A DNA stretch of 64,000 bases from Symbiodinium microadriaticum (lineage: Eukaryota > Sar > Dinophyceae > Suessiales > Symbiodiniaceae): the NCBI GenBank assembly GCA_001939145.1, contig LSRX01001362.1, forward strand, positions 97,816 through 161,815, in the 5' to 3' direction. This document shows positions 33,982 to 46,052 of this stretch, one piece after another. Position 1 is the first letter of the stretch, and each line of letters starts with the position of its first letter. Both the position numbers and the translations under genes were made by a program. The notes beneath the pieces were generated by a model. The model saw only the letters and a program-made list of their open reading frames with translations, ran no database searches and was not told where the DNA came from.

Positions 33982-36900
33982 TCACTGCCATCTGCGGGTA
34001 ATAATTGGCACGGCCCCAAGGAGGTACCCCGCAACCCCAGCAACCCAAGTCATCAGACCGACTCCTATGATGAGACTTTCTCAACTTGAAGACTGACCTC
34101 AGATAGTCTTGCAGTGGCCCAATTTTCACCACCTGAGAGTTTCGGACCATTGTGTGTCTTCGGAAGGAAGTAGGCAGTAGCGGAAGCCAGGAACCCAAAG
34201 AGCAGGACTACGCGTGCTTCAGTCGGAACTCGCAAAGGAGGCTGCGTGGTGCAGATAGCGGCCCAGTGGCGTGTTGCCTCGGCACGAAAGCTTTCAGAAG
34301 CCAAGCAGTCTCAACCCTTTTCGCTCTCACTCTCACGGCCCTACCCTTCGCATCGTGTCGAGCAGCTGAACTGCAGCTTGAACTGGTGGGAGGCATCCGT
34401 CACAGTCACCAAGGCATCTTCACCTGGTGCCATCGCGCGAGTAGATGTGCGGGGGTCAGAATGACTGACAACGATCCAGGAACCAACAGAATGACCCAAA
34501 GACTGCTTCGCTGAAGGATTCTATATCTGTTTGCAGCACATTACAAACCTCTCCAAGTATCGAGGCCGCAACCTGGGAGCAAACTGCCCGCCACTTCACC
34601 GACTCCAGTTTCCGATGTCCCATGCGCTCCCTGAACACTTCTCTGAGTCTTGCATTCCTTGAGCAAAAAGAAGTCCGATCAACATACCATCCCCACATCA
34701 AAGCAGGCCTGTATCCTCTTCGTCGCTTCTGTCGCCCCTGTCCTCGTCACCGAGCATGACACGCGCCAGCAACTTGACGGCCAGGACGCCCCAGGGCTGC
34801 GGCAAGCGGAGGCTTTCCAAATCTACGGCAAAAACTTCCGGGCTTCGGTTTCGCAGAGTCCCTACAATCCCTACACAGGCCCAGGCCTTTCAGGTCGACG
34901 TGCTAAGTGCATCGAAGTTCGGTTCAGGTAAAGGGGGGGTCTCGCAGAAAGCTCAGAGGGCTGGGTCTCGTTGAGACTTCAAGAGACTCCTCTGAGTCGG
35001 GTCGTGCCTTCGCGAGTTGCGTCATGAAGCCGGGCTTTGGGAAACTCGTCGATACGAAGGAAGATGCTAGGACCGCCCTGAAAGTGCTGGGCCTTGGTTG
35101 GCCCTTGTTGATAGCGCGTCATGCACACCCGCGCCGCGTCCACCATGCTCTGGGGCACCTGCTGCCGGTTGAGGCTCTGGTGCTCCAACCCCCATCTTGT
35201 TAGGGAGCTCAAGTTTCGGTTTTCCGGTAGCTTCGGGTGCAGGTAACGATGTAAACTGAGGTTGTGTTGCACCGCATGCGTGGCATAGGTGATGCCCTTC
35301 ATGTCAGAAACGTGTCCTGGCCCTATGATTTTGTGCATTGACCTGGGTGTCGAAAGAAAGCTCTTGAGCACAGTAGGTACCAGGACATTTTGCAATCATT
35401 TACAGCAGCAGGTAGGAGACAGATGTGAACCGGGGTGAATGTCGGAAGATTGTTCTCATTCAAACAACTGCCCAGCCGCAGCTGCAGCATCAACTCCTAT
35501 CTTGACGTTGCAGTCCCAGGCACATGTTCACCGAGAAGATAAGCGGTGGACATGCGGACGACCAGCAGGAGGTACGCGAAGTCTGTTCAGGCAGCGGGCT
35601 TGAGTTGGAAGCGAATCTGCTGGGATCGAAACTTGCATGTCTCACGAAGCGGCTGAAGAAACAATGTCCCGAATCAAAGTTCTCCACCATGCCCAGGGAC
35701 CATCCACGAGCTTGAGCTCTGCATCGGCGCGGCCGCGGAAGAGTTTGGATGCTAATCCTGGCGCAGGCTGAAGATTCAGAGGCATCTGCCGGGACCACTT
35801 CATGAATGGAGGGCCTGAGCCGGAGACCGCATTGCCACAAGCGCAGAAACAAGTCTCGAGATGTTTCGAGTCTAGAGTCTAACTAGTTTTGCAGAACTCG
35901 GAATCGTCAGTAAATAGATGGAGCATACATGTCGTTCCGAGTATTGTGCTCTGGTCCACAGAGGAAGGGTCTAGCACAACCATATCGAGCACAGCAAGCA
36001 AAGCATGGCCACGAATGCCCAGTTCGTCAGCACGAAAATGCCGAGGGCATGCAGGCCCAGAGTCTCGGGCTGCCGAATGAGCTCCAAAACTTACAGCTCA
36101 GACGCAAAAGTCTCGACGAACAGGTCTGTGGAATTCTTTCCATGGATCGCTTTTTGAGAGCTTGCAGTGTGCCTGCCGAGCGCCAGATGCCACCATAGCC
36201 CGCTCCCCACTGCGAAGCCGGATCGAGGTGGTCCTTGCTGGGGGATCTGGAACTACCTTCGAAGGAGATCCCAGCAAGCTGCTGTTGTGATTAATGGGTT
36301 CAGCGAAGCATCATAGACCTCTAAGATGCCACCCTTTCTCACGTCGATGGCACGAACCTGAAGAACTCAGCTGAGCTTCAGGATGTCTTGAGGTTTCAGG
36401 TTCGGACGGTCGTGGCCATTTCGCTTCGAGTTCGGCGGTTGGGGTGATGCTTCAAGCGTAGACTTGTGTCGGAATCTCCGGCCATGGAAAACCAACTTCA
36501 ACCACTCAGAAAAAAGCCCAAACAGCCTCGCTTGAGCTCTGAGTCCGGTGCCAAGCCATCGGTGACCTCCCAGGCTAATGCAAAGTCATCGGTCTGAGTC
36601 GGGGCCGGGGCTCCCGAAGCTCGCACCGTCCTAAGCGCGCCGTCATGGATTGAAGGCTGAGGGTCCGGTTCGCACCTCCTTCTGAAGTTCTTTAGCTTCC
36701 GGACTCTCCAAACAGTTCCGAGTGTCCGGTTGCTATTGCCGGATGTCAGTCGTGCCAGACCCTCCCCACTGGACGCGTCCCAGATCTCAAATCCTGGGCA
36801 ACGACGAAGGCTGTTCTTGGAAGATCTTTGCAAGCCTTGTGGCAACCACTGCCAATTCAAATCGTTCATGAACATCTTCCAAAACACAAGAACGATCAAG

Positions 36901-38280
36901 CAAGGGTGGTGGCTGATCACGCCAACTTGAGCCCTCAAGCGCTTGCAAGTACCCAACCTTGACAAACAAGCAGCGTCGCCGCTGTAGACCTGCACCTGCT
37001 TGTTAAGACCGTTTGCCATTACCAAGCCGCTGATGATGTAGAAGAGGAAAGGCAGCAGGTTCCACGCAACGCATCGTCCGGCTTGCTGCCACACAGGGCC
37101 GTGCCATCCTGAACACAGATGCGCACAGCCGGCACTCTTTCGGTGAGGAAGTTACTAGACTTCAATACGCTTAGCATCCTGCCAAACTCTTGTAAAGAGG
37201 CTTCCATTTCTTCGGAATTGCCCATGGAGGTGTAGCGGGCCTAGCGCCCACCTCAATGCTGCTAGAGACGGCCCGAGCGGCTACCCGTACTACTAGCAAC
37301 TGCATGGTCATCATCCGGAATCGTGATCGTGTCTGCAAGACGAGAAACAGTTTCTAAAGCCCCCAGCCCTTCTGAGCTGCATGACAGTTTGGAGACTCGG
37401 CGGTGCTTTCAAGGAGGGGCAAAAGGAGCAGAGGTCTTGAGCGCTTCAGAAGAAGTTTCCATGCTTTAGTTGAATTGGCACCAGTACTTAGCCAAGACAA
37501 GTGGCATGTCTCAAGGCGCACCGAATCGAACAACCCTACTGCAGAGGGCCTCTGGCCCGCCAAGTAGGTTTCTGCATGTCAGAGACATCCACTACCGCAT
37601 CGAAGGGAAGCCGTACTTGCAGCATCGGATACTGGCCTTATTTGTCGAGACTCACGTTTCTCTCAGCCGGTTATGGTTTCAGCTCCCATCCGCTTCTGCA
37701 AGCCCTTGAACATTCTCTCGATGTTCTTTTTTTCAGACCCCTGAGCCTGGACAAAGCAGTGGCTCCCTCTGTCTGGTCAATAACGGGTAGTCGTTACGAC
37801 GGGAGCAGTCTCTTCACGTGTGCTGGCTGAGGTCCTAAACCACGCAATACCGTCGAGAACCCACTGCCCTTCCAGCTGGTCCGGGGAGGTCGAACTGTCG
37901 AGAGGATGAAAACATCGAACGATGCAGGTGGAATCAAGCCCAACTGAAGTATCATTCATTGGACTGGCTCGAGCCGGAAATGGGACTGGCTCGAGCCGGA
38001 AATGCGAGAGCTACTGCATAGGAACCTGATCGCTGCGATTTTGCGAAGGATGCCCACAGCAAGACAACATGTCACATTCCCTGGGCTCCCGACCTATGAA
38101 GATGTCCTCGCTTTCCCAGTGCCCTTCGCGAAGGCAAGGGTTGCAAACCACAAAGAACAGAATGCCAGCGGCAGTGGGAAGAAGTGCCTAGATACACAAA
38201 GGATGCTGTACACGCAGAGCAGCTTGTTGTCATGAAGCTTCTGCAGTTGCTTGTTGACGAGCCCTGCTATGTGCAAAACT
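33982..38280 (-). CDS. Unnamed multi-pass membrane protein, fragmentary exons
   Basis: Several minus-strand blocks encode hydrophobic helices: near 38110-38220 (LLCVYSILCVSRHFFPLPLA...), 36990-37070 (LLPFLFYIISGLVMANGL), 35985-36065 (LGIFVLTNWAFVAMLCLLC), 34150-34230 (RVVLLFGFLASATAYFLP) and 33982-34075 (GVGLMTWVAGVAGYLLGAV..., ending in a stop). A non-membrane exon-like block lies at 37085-37225 and starts with Met (MGNSEEMEASLQEFGRMLS). These may be one gene directly upstream of the fusion gene, or two. Splice joins were not resolved and no family is recognised. Confidence 0.4.
34979..35350 (-). CDS. Unassigned exon-like block
   Basis: The minus-strand frame reads ...GPGHVSDMKGITYATHAVQHNLSLHRYL... 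and ...PQSMVDAARVCMTRYQ..., with normal composition and no low complexity. It sits between the membrane exons described for 33982-38280 and could be a loop of that protein. No motif recognised. Confidence 0.3.
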   Translation of the reverse strand, partial: TPRSMHKIIGPGHVSDMKGITYATHAVQHNLSLHRYLHPKLPENRNLSSLTRWGLEHQSLNRQQVPQSMVDAARVCMTRYQQGPTKAQHFQGGPSIFLRIDEFPKARLHDATREGTTRLRGVS

Positions 38281-39011
38281 CTGCTTTAATGGCCTGGTCC
38301 AAGTCGCTGCAGTGGAACCTTCACCTGTGCACCAAGACGCAACAGTGCTTGGTTCATGCATGGGGTAGGCTGCTGATCTTTGCATCTGCAACAGGGCGCT
38401 CAAACAAACAGAGGCGTGGTTGATGCCTGAACTCGGAGCAATTTCGGGACACATGAAAGAGGCGCAGCCTGGAATCGAGCCAGACCGACAGTACTCTCAT
38501 GTTGTCGATCAGGCTGACAACGGGCATCGGCGGCATGATCAGGTTCAGAGAAGGACCAAGGCTGGTGAAAAAGGCCTTTTAGAGGTGGACTGATAGATCA
38601 GCGGCAGCACCAACACCAACATGACCCAGCATAAAGCATACTTTCAGGGGCCCCTTGGCTAGATCCGGTAGTCTTGAGCAAGAATCGCTAGATCGCTGTG
38701 GGCCGGACGACTCGACGGCACCCGTAGAAGTGACATCTTCACCGTGCATCCCGAGGCCATCTCGGGAATCTTACCACCATCTGATCAGCATTATCGGACA
38801 CATCCCAGAGGGTCTACAGACGATTTTCTGGTCAACATCAAACATCTAACAATCCCTGTCAGTGAAGCCATAAGCCATGGTCCACAAACATCAAAGTACA
38901 GAGCAAGCGGGATCGGCAATCGGGAGCGCCGTCCAGGAGTCTACTGTCGTTGGGCCGCTCGAGCAGATGCAAATTAGCGTGTCCGCCGTTGTCATAAAAG
39001 CGGCAGCCCGA

Positions 39012-39385
39012 GCATCATCAGCATCATCGCTTTGTGGCTTTGCAGGGGTGCCTTCTGCAAAACAACTCCGCGCCAGCATCAGCAGCATCATCCGCCCGCT
39101 CTTTTCGTTGGAACTTCAGCAGTAGTATAGTTGCACCAGCATCAGCATCATCATCAGCCACCAGTTTCGGAGGCCCCACGTTCGGCCCAAACATCATCAG
39201 CATCATCGCGCCGTGGCTTTGCATCCAGGCAAGGCGGTGCCCAGCATCAGCAGCATCATCCGCTTGCCCTTTTCACCGGACCATGGAGGCGGTCGCCAAG
39301 CTCTAGCAGCAGTATCGGAAAGTATGAATCATCAACGGAAATGTGGGCGTCGACATCAGCAGCATCAGCATCCAGTATGCCTCTG
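39012..39385. repeat. Tandem units of about 179 bp built on CATCAG motifs
   Basis: A unit starting GCATCATCAGCATCATCGC with GTGGCTTTGCA and CAGCATCAGCAGCATCATCCGC at 39012-39190 is repeated, diverged, from 39191. On the minus strand it would encode Asp/Ala-rich repeats, but stops and frame changes make a coding role doubtful. Confidence 0.7.
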
Positions 39386-39584
39386 TAATGCTGCCTCGCC
39401 GGCAACACTTAGCTTCTTGAAGACTCGCAGGAAAGTTCGATTCGCAGATACAGCTGGCCGGTCGAGGGTGGCCCAGATCCAACATTGGGTGCGTCTTTGG
39501 CAGCAAGCAAAACAAAGATTAGGATCCACTACGAATGCAAGAGCAGACGAAGAGAATGTTGAGTTTTGGGCAGGGGCAGCCTGG

Positions 39585-39836
39585 TGATGGTTGGTGAAGT
39601 CTTCGTCGAACTCGCAGAGTTCCAAAAATCGCGTCTCCATGAGCTCGATGCCAAGGCCCTGCGACAGAAACATCCATGATCCGCAAAGCGCGAGCAACTT
39701 CTTCCTGATGCTCCCGCAGGCTGATATACCGGATGCCTCCAGTCGCAGACTAGCTGAAGCAATCCATGGCGCCTCTGCCTCGTCCGAGAGTGTGGTGGGT
39801 TCGGGCGCCGCCGGCAGAGCCTCAGGCAAATAGCAC
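39585..39836 (-). CDS. Unassigned exon with AG|G acceptor
   Basis: The frame begins after CTCCTCAG|G and reads CYLPEALPAAPEPTTLSDEA..., then ...GSWMFLSQGLGIELMETRFLEL... and ...CEFDEDFTNHH. Composition and the clean acceptor make it a good exon candidate of a minus-strand gene. No family is recognised and its neighbouring exons were not found. Confidence 0.4.
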
Positions 39837-40040
39837 CTGAGGAGAGGAACAGCAGGAGGGCCACGCGATCTTGTGCAAGTCTACAATTTCCAGCCGCGGG
39901 GCTCGACGAACTGCCACGCTTTTACCTCAGAAGCTACTCCCAATGCAAAGGTAGTGGGGGAACCAACTGACCACATATATCTTCGGAGCTGACCAGTCCG
40001 CAACAGCGACGGACCGTAACAACTAATCAATTAATCCTCC

Positions 40041-40200
40041 TCAATTCCAGCAGTTGACATGCAGAGTCCGCAGCATCCAAATCCAGCACTCTTCAGACGA
40101 GTCCGAGTCATGAGGAACTGCAACATATCTCTGCCGCAGTTCCGCATGTGGAAGTTCAAGCTCGACCCTGTGCATTTGGCTTCCTTGATCGGCAGCGCAC
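40041..40200 (-). CDS. Unassigned exon-like block
   Basis: The minus-strand frame SQMHRVELELPHAELRQRYV ... EECWIWMLRTLHVNCWN ends in a stop at 40041. Coding-like in composition, but isolated, without motif or clear acceptor. Confidence 0.25.
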
Positions 40201-41234
40201 GACCTGACGTAAGTCCGACGGCTGCAGGCCTGCATGCTTGCCGCGATACCGCGCCGTAGGACCAGTTGCTGCCGGTTCTGTTCTCCACATTGCTGAGGCA
40301 GCCTGCTTGTCGGCCCCCTCTCGCGAACCAGCCGCTGCCTCAAGACGGAACACTCCGTGTCTAGATGTCTTCCCCTACTCTGCCACTGCAGGCTTCTTTA
40401 GGAACGAGAGCCAGACGCAGCGTATCACTGATTTTGATTTACAGCGATCTCTGTTTGAACCATCCAGCCCCAAAGACTCAGTTCGAGAGAGCGGCAACCA
40501 TCGGCCACCCAGATATACTCAGAGTTTGAGCACCTGGACTTGTGGAAGGAAAGAGCCGTATCCCCTGTTCAGGAAGATGGTGACAACGGGACTGGTTCTT
40601 GCTGTGCGGCTTTGAACAAGAAAGCAGCGCTGGCAGCCAAGTCTCTTCAGCTGGGGTATGAAATTTCAGAAAGCTCAAGTCGAAACGCCCAAGCCCCAAA
40701 GATCTGCTTCATGAGCCTGCTTCTGCAAACACCTTGCATCGCCAGCCTCGCTCACGTCAGCCCCTTTAGCCCGGCACCCGAAAGTCAACCCCAGGCGGCA
40801 GCGAGAAGCTTGCGCAGCAAACCTGGAGCCAAAACGTGGATAACAAGTAAGTGGACATAGCTCTTGCAAGAAGGGTGTGCTGAGGTACACAACTTGTAGA
40901 ACAAGACTAGCAGACGGCTCCCGAAGCTGCAAGCTGCACATGCGCGGGGTGCAGATGCTCCCTGAAGTCGAAACCAGAAGTGAACAGTGATGAGGTAACA
41001 GAAACTGAGCAGCATCGAAGCATCCGAGGATTTTGTATTTGCGCGCTTAGAAGGCATGGCATGTCTTTGTACTGCGGTAGGCTGGCATCATCTGATCAGA
41101 GCACCTCACCCTGAATCTCCTGTGTCTTCAAGAAGAGCGAGCTGGGCCACTGACATATTGGGGGATGATCTAAAGGTCTAAGCAGGCATCTCTCTCAAAG
41201 TAACAATCAGCACCCCCGCCAAGCTTGTGCTACT

Positions 41235-41331
41235 GTTGATGATATAAGTCCTACATTACCTTAAGGACCCTAAACTATGGGAATTATGGTATATTCCTTA
41301 CTATGGGTGCTGCAGGATTTATATCATCAAC
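41235..41331. mobile_element. 97-bp MITE-like element with 18-bp terminal inverted repeats
   Basis: The left end GTTGATGATATAAGTCCT (41235-41252) matches the reverse complement of the right end (41314-41331) at 17 of 18 positions. The interior is AT-leaning and non-coding. Near-perfect ends and small size are typical of a miniature inverted-repeat transposable element. No clear target-site duplication is visible. Confidence 0.7.
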
Positions 41332-41439
41332 CGTATTGCAGAAAGTGCCCAACGCCGAACCATCCCGAGAAGCCTCAAGGCTAGAGAGCAGTCCGTGGGC
41401 TTGGCGAAGAGGAAACCAGTTTGCCTGAGTGAAGACGAC

Positions 41440-41528
41440 GCTAAGAGTTATAATAGCATAACAGTACTAGAATACACTTAGACTAGTATTCTGATAGTAT
41501 AACTAATAGTATTTGTTATAGTACTAAT
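41440..41528. repeat. AT-rich imperfect palindrome of ATAGTA/TACTAT words
   Basis: Words such as AGTACTAGAATAC and GTATTCTGATAGTA face each other around 41485, giving an imperfect hairpin. Similar ATAGTA words occur at 16280-16350 and 43665-43757. Confidence 0.5.
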
Positions 41529-42299
41529 GCGCAGGTTCAGAGCGCAGAGTTCCGGAATGATTTCCAACATGAAGCTCATGTTGATCGGGTTGCTTCCAAG
41601 CCTACCTTTACGCTTGCACCATGCGTCACTGAAGACAGAAGCCACGCATCAGAACACAGTCTTGAACCGAAATGCTGAACAAGACACCAAGCCAGAACTG
41701 CAAACATAGCACGTCTGCTCTTTGCATGCTGCGTGAGTTGGCCTTCCTTACATTCTGGTCACATGTGGCTCCCTGACTCTCCGGTACAAACAAAACCGAG
41801 TGCAGGGCCTGCGGCTGTGCATCTTGGCACGTCGGAAGACCTATGCTGCAGCCCGGACAAACAATGAAGCGAACACTGAGATCTGGGATCTTCAGTAACT
41901 GAAAGAGGGTGTTGGGATATCTCTTGCATAACAATGCATAATATGGGGCTGTACGAGGATGCTATGACTCAATATCTATTCCAACTCCGCAGTCTGCGGG
42001 TGCAGCAAGGCAGCCCTGATGGAGAAGACTTCGTGAACCCTGGCGCGAGGATGCGAGGACGAGGAGTGCCCTCTCTGACAAACATCGTTGTCCCTGATCA
42101 ACTGCGCAACCCTACACTTCCAACCACGACCGACCGTGAAGTGGATGCAACGATAAAGACAGTGCGAATCCTGCGGGTCACGTTCCCATGCTCAGATCGA
42201 TGCAGCACGCTGGCATCATCCAAACCCTAACTAAGCCTAATCTCGTTCCAGCAGCCCTGAAGTGCACCGATCCTAGAGTGTCTTGCGGAACCTCAGAAG

Positions 42300-42652
42300 C
42301 AAGCCGAGGCCACCCGCGGAGAGCTGCCCAAGGGAGCAGTAAGTCTTCAACATGCCTTTTGGGATCGGATCTCTGGCTTCCGTTGGATCGCATGGGTTAG
42401 TTTCGAGGACAAGTGTGGGACCCATATCGGGTGGATCTCCCTTTGGAGTGTGGGAGGCAGGCCCTAAGAAGTTTGCAGATTTCTCAGCCATGCGCACACG
42501 GGGCAGCCAAGATGTGTTGCACCCGAAATTGCTCCTATTCCCTGATGGAGGCCGGACGGGTTGGATGACATTTTTCTGCCAATCAGAACCTCACGGATGA
42601 TCATCAACATCGGCAAAGCAAACACTATTATCGGCAGCGTTGTCAGCATCCG

Positions 42653-42683
<31 letters not shown>

Positions 42684-42860
42684 GTCATCACTACGAGCAT
42701 CAGAGGAAAGATCACCGCCACCGGGTCCCCAACCTGTCGCGAAAAAAGCCTTTGGAGGCCAGCAACACATCGAGCTCCCTGGCAAGGTGCTCGGGCTCAG
42801 AAATCACCACGCCTGCCATGACCAACCCGATCTCAGGCGTCGGACGGATTTGTTGGCAGT
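42300..42860 (-). CDS. Two unassigned exon-like blocks
   Basis: 42350-42495 reads ...ANFLGPASHTPKGDPPDMGP... and 42735-42850 reads ...GLVMAGVVISEPEHLARELD.... Both are minus strand with ordinary composition and could be exons of one gene. A CAT repeat (42652-42690) lies between them, presumably in an intron. No function can be given. Confidence 0.3.
42652..42690. repeat. CAT trinucleotide microsatellite
   Basis: About a dozen CAT units, nearly pure. It appears as poly-Asp or poly-Ile in overlapping frames, which should not be read as protein. Confidence 0.95.
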
Positions 42861-43867
42861 GTTGCATTTGCTGTGAATTGATCTGGAGGACCAGCAGAAA
42901 TCGGCAAGAGTTGAGAAGGTTTCCTAGCTTTGCCCACCTTCGGACGCGACTGCATCCAGGTTTGCAGCAAGTTGCTGATGACCTGTCCAGTTTTAGCAGT
43001 ACTGAGGCCCAGGTGTGCTCTGAAGTGGGTAGTATTATGAGGGCTCTCAGGGTATCTTGCACTAAACCACGATTAGATAAAGAGGGCGATAAGGGAATAC
43101 TATTAGGAATTATCGCGACCCCTACAGTACATTCATGCGCAAGGCTCTGATCGCAGAAGCTGGCTGCCTTGTGCAGGAATGTGACTCGCCACATCCAGCA
43201 GAACAGCCTTGGGGTGGGAAGCCAATGCAAGTTGGTTTCGGTTCCAAAAGTGGAATTTCGTCGGGCTTGTAGTGTGGCAAGGTTCCCTGAATTGAAAGCT
43301 TTGCTGAACCGCTCCGAGGAGCCCAGTCTGCACGGCCGCCCCAGGCAAGGCGACTCTGGTCAGTGGAATTCCGGCGAGCCAAGGAGATCACGTCGTCAGT
43401 TCTAAGCCTGGCACCAATGCTTGGGAGGGTCTACATAAGCACAGCACGTGTCGAAGGAACTTCATGAAGGAATGTCAAGGAAGATCACTGCTTTCAGGGC
43501 TGTCTGCCCTACGAGTTGAGCAAATGCAGCTGGAACGAGGATTTGCGAGGCGGCAAAGACACACCCACACCGGGACATGATGCAGCGCCACTCCCAATGA
43601 CTGCTGCACCATGAATCCATCATGAATCGTCGTGTGCTTCCGCTATGAAGAATATTAAGTATAGAACTGTATCTTATACTATATACTATGTATGCTATAT
43701 ACCATATACTACATACTAAATACTACAGACTATATTTTGGCTATATACTGTACCACAGAGTATAAGAAGGCGCCGGTTTGGGCCGGGCCGCTCGGACGCC
43801 TGCTCGAAGCTCACTGGTGCGAGCCCCAGACCTCTGCTCCGGTCCAGCTGAACGCAGATTCGTTTAC

Positions 43868-43950
43868 TTAGGGTTTAAGGTTTAAGGTTTAGGGGTTTAG
43901 TTGTTTTTTTTTTTAAGTTGGGTCTAGGTTTAGGGGTTTAGGGTTTAGGT
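43868..43950. repeat. Interstitial TTTAGGG tract interrupted by a T run
   Basis: TTTAGGG and TTTAAGG variants on both sides of a run of about 11 T (43911-43922). Confidence 0.85.
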
Positions 43951-45924
43951 AGACTTCTAGGACGTTGAGAAATTGCAGACACTTGTACAAGCTTGAAGGG
44001 ATTGGCAGCGACTACTTCCGGGGCTTAGCCCTTTTAGCCTTCGTGAGATTGTGCGTAACAACAACTGGTTCTTGAACGGTCCGGGACTGGGGCAAAGGCT
44101 TCGCTTGGTACTCTGCTATAAACCCTGCCTGGTACTCTGCTATAAACCCTGTAGTTGCAGGTCTGGAGCGCATTCCGGAGGTCTGAGAAAGGATTTTGTA
44201 AGTTGGGCTGTTTTGAGGAAGCCAAACCCCCCTTCCGAAGCTTCACTCGCTGTAAGCCACTTTCCAACAAAGCTTCTCCGCCAAACCGCCTCAGACCCTT
44301 GGGCAATGGACTGCCAAGCCTACTTTTGCTGCAAAGTCGTTATCGTTGCGTTATCGTTTTCGACACCATGTGGACACCCTACCAAGACCTGAAAATCAAG
44401 GCTCTGTCGTCTGACCCCTTTCCGACACAAGCCCTCCTATGAAAGCAAACAAATGCCTGCAGAGCGTTCTTTGGACTTCCCAAGCTGAGGATGATGAAAA
44501 TGCTGGGAACATGGACTTCAGTAGGGCATGTTCATTCGTTGTATTTTTGGCGCTGGAATGCAGGAAATGATAGCCTTTCGCTTTTGGTATTTCGTGTTTT
44601 CGTGGCCCATTAGAAACCGAATATCGACCCTTCAGCATTCACATTATCGCGGCACACAGAAGCCGAGCTCTTACCTGCAACGATCTTCTGCTAAACCCCG
44701 ACAGCTAGCTCTTCCGAGAGAGACGCCTGTCGCTCTAATGCTCATCAGCCGTTCCGCTATCATAGATGCCGTGCCAGTTTGGGCACACCTATTAAGAGAC
44801 AGAGAGAGGGAGAACCAGACGTGTACATGTGCATGTATGCACGCCGTATATCTACGCATTTAATGGCAACCCCATGTGATGCATGGTTTCGGAGTTCCAA
44901 CCTCATGCTACAGGGCTGGAAAACCGTAGGACCTCAATACCTGCAGCATGCCACAGTTGATTCCTGCACGAACTCCGCATGTCGCAGCTCAGAGCAATCA
45001 GAAATTGCACGAGTTAGTTGAGACATGATTCTGATACACAAGCCAGCGCACTGCGTCTGGAAGCAGCAGTTCAGCACCCTCCTCAGGCAAATCAGGAATG
45101 TGTTGGGTCACGACCAGCTCAGCAAAACAACCGGTTCTGTTGTTCTATGCCATCAAAGCGGAAATCGCGAAAGTGCGTGCCGCTGCGAGCGCCAAGCTTT
45201 CTGCCAAGTGTCAGGAAAACTCCGTGCATTCCCAAGCCTTCCGCCTGCGCCGCCTTAGTAGCCAGGAAACGAAAGCACAAGATCGCCGTCTTGGCCCCGA
45301 AACGCGGCACGTCGCGCGAGCAGCGGTGCAGAGAAACCCTAGGCCCTAAACCGCCCGAAAGCCCAAAATATCCAATCCAAGTATCCTCGACGAGTCGGGC
45401 CAGATCTCTGTCACCATCCCTGAAGGTGCAGGCACGAGTCGAGGTGAAGCTCCTCAAGACCGGAAAGAAAAGCGTATATCTACAGTATGTCATACTTCTT
45501 TTGCCATACGATATTACGTTTCGAATGAACGGTGTCTTACTACACCATGTTACATTCTCTTGTGCTAGATTATGCTTCGTGATGTTATGCTATGTCATGT
45601 TTCAAGCCTGCAAGAACACGATGTGGGGGAGCCTTCTCTACCTTCGCGCCCCAGCCCTGTGGTCGTAGCTCGTGACGTGTTGGGCATCAGGTTCCGGGAT
45701 TCTACCTAGGGCTTAGGGTTTATAGGGTTTAGGGGTTTGAGCCACCTTTTCAAGGATGCTGACCCGAAGCTTCACGGGGTTTTTAATTTCAAGCCGGCAC
45801 AAAGCCAGTATCACCTCATGACTGCCGCTTTTCCTGGCACAAAACCCCGGAATTCCGGGGATCCTGGGACTCATGGGCTGGGTCAGGTCAAGCTCCAATA
45901 ACGGCCGAAGTCCTCGCGAGAACA

Positions 45925-46052
45925 AAGCTTATAATATAATATAACATATAATGCAATGTAATATAACATAACATAATATAAGATCATATCATATAATATA
46001 TTAAGAGAGGATATGATATGATATGATATATTATGATATGATATGATATGTT
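45925..46052. repeat. ATAT/ATATG microsatellite
   Basis: ATAATATAATATAAC words change to regular GATAT units (46011-46052). Confidence 0.85.

Noticed and set aside
42561-42821. Poly-Asp, poly-Ile or poly-Met protein segments
   Set aside because: Reading of a CAT microsatellite in different frames.
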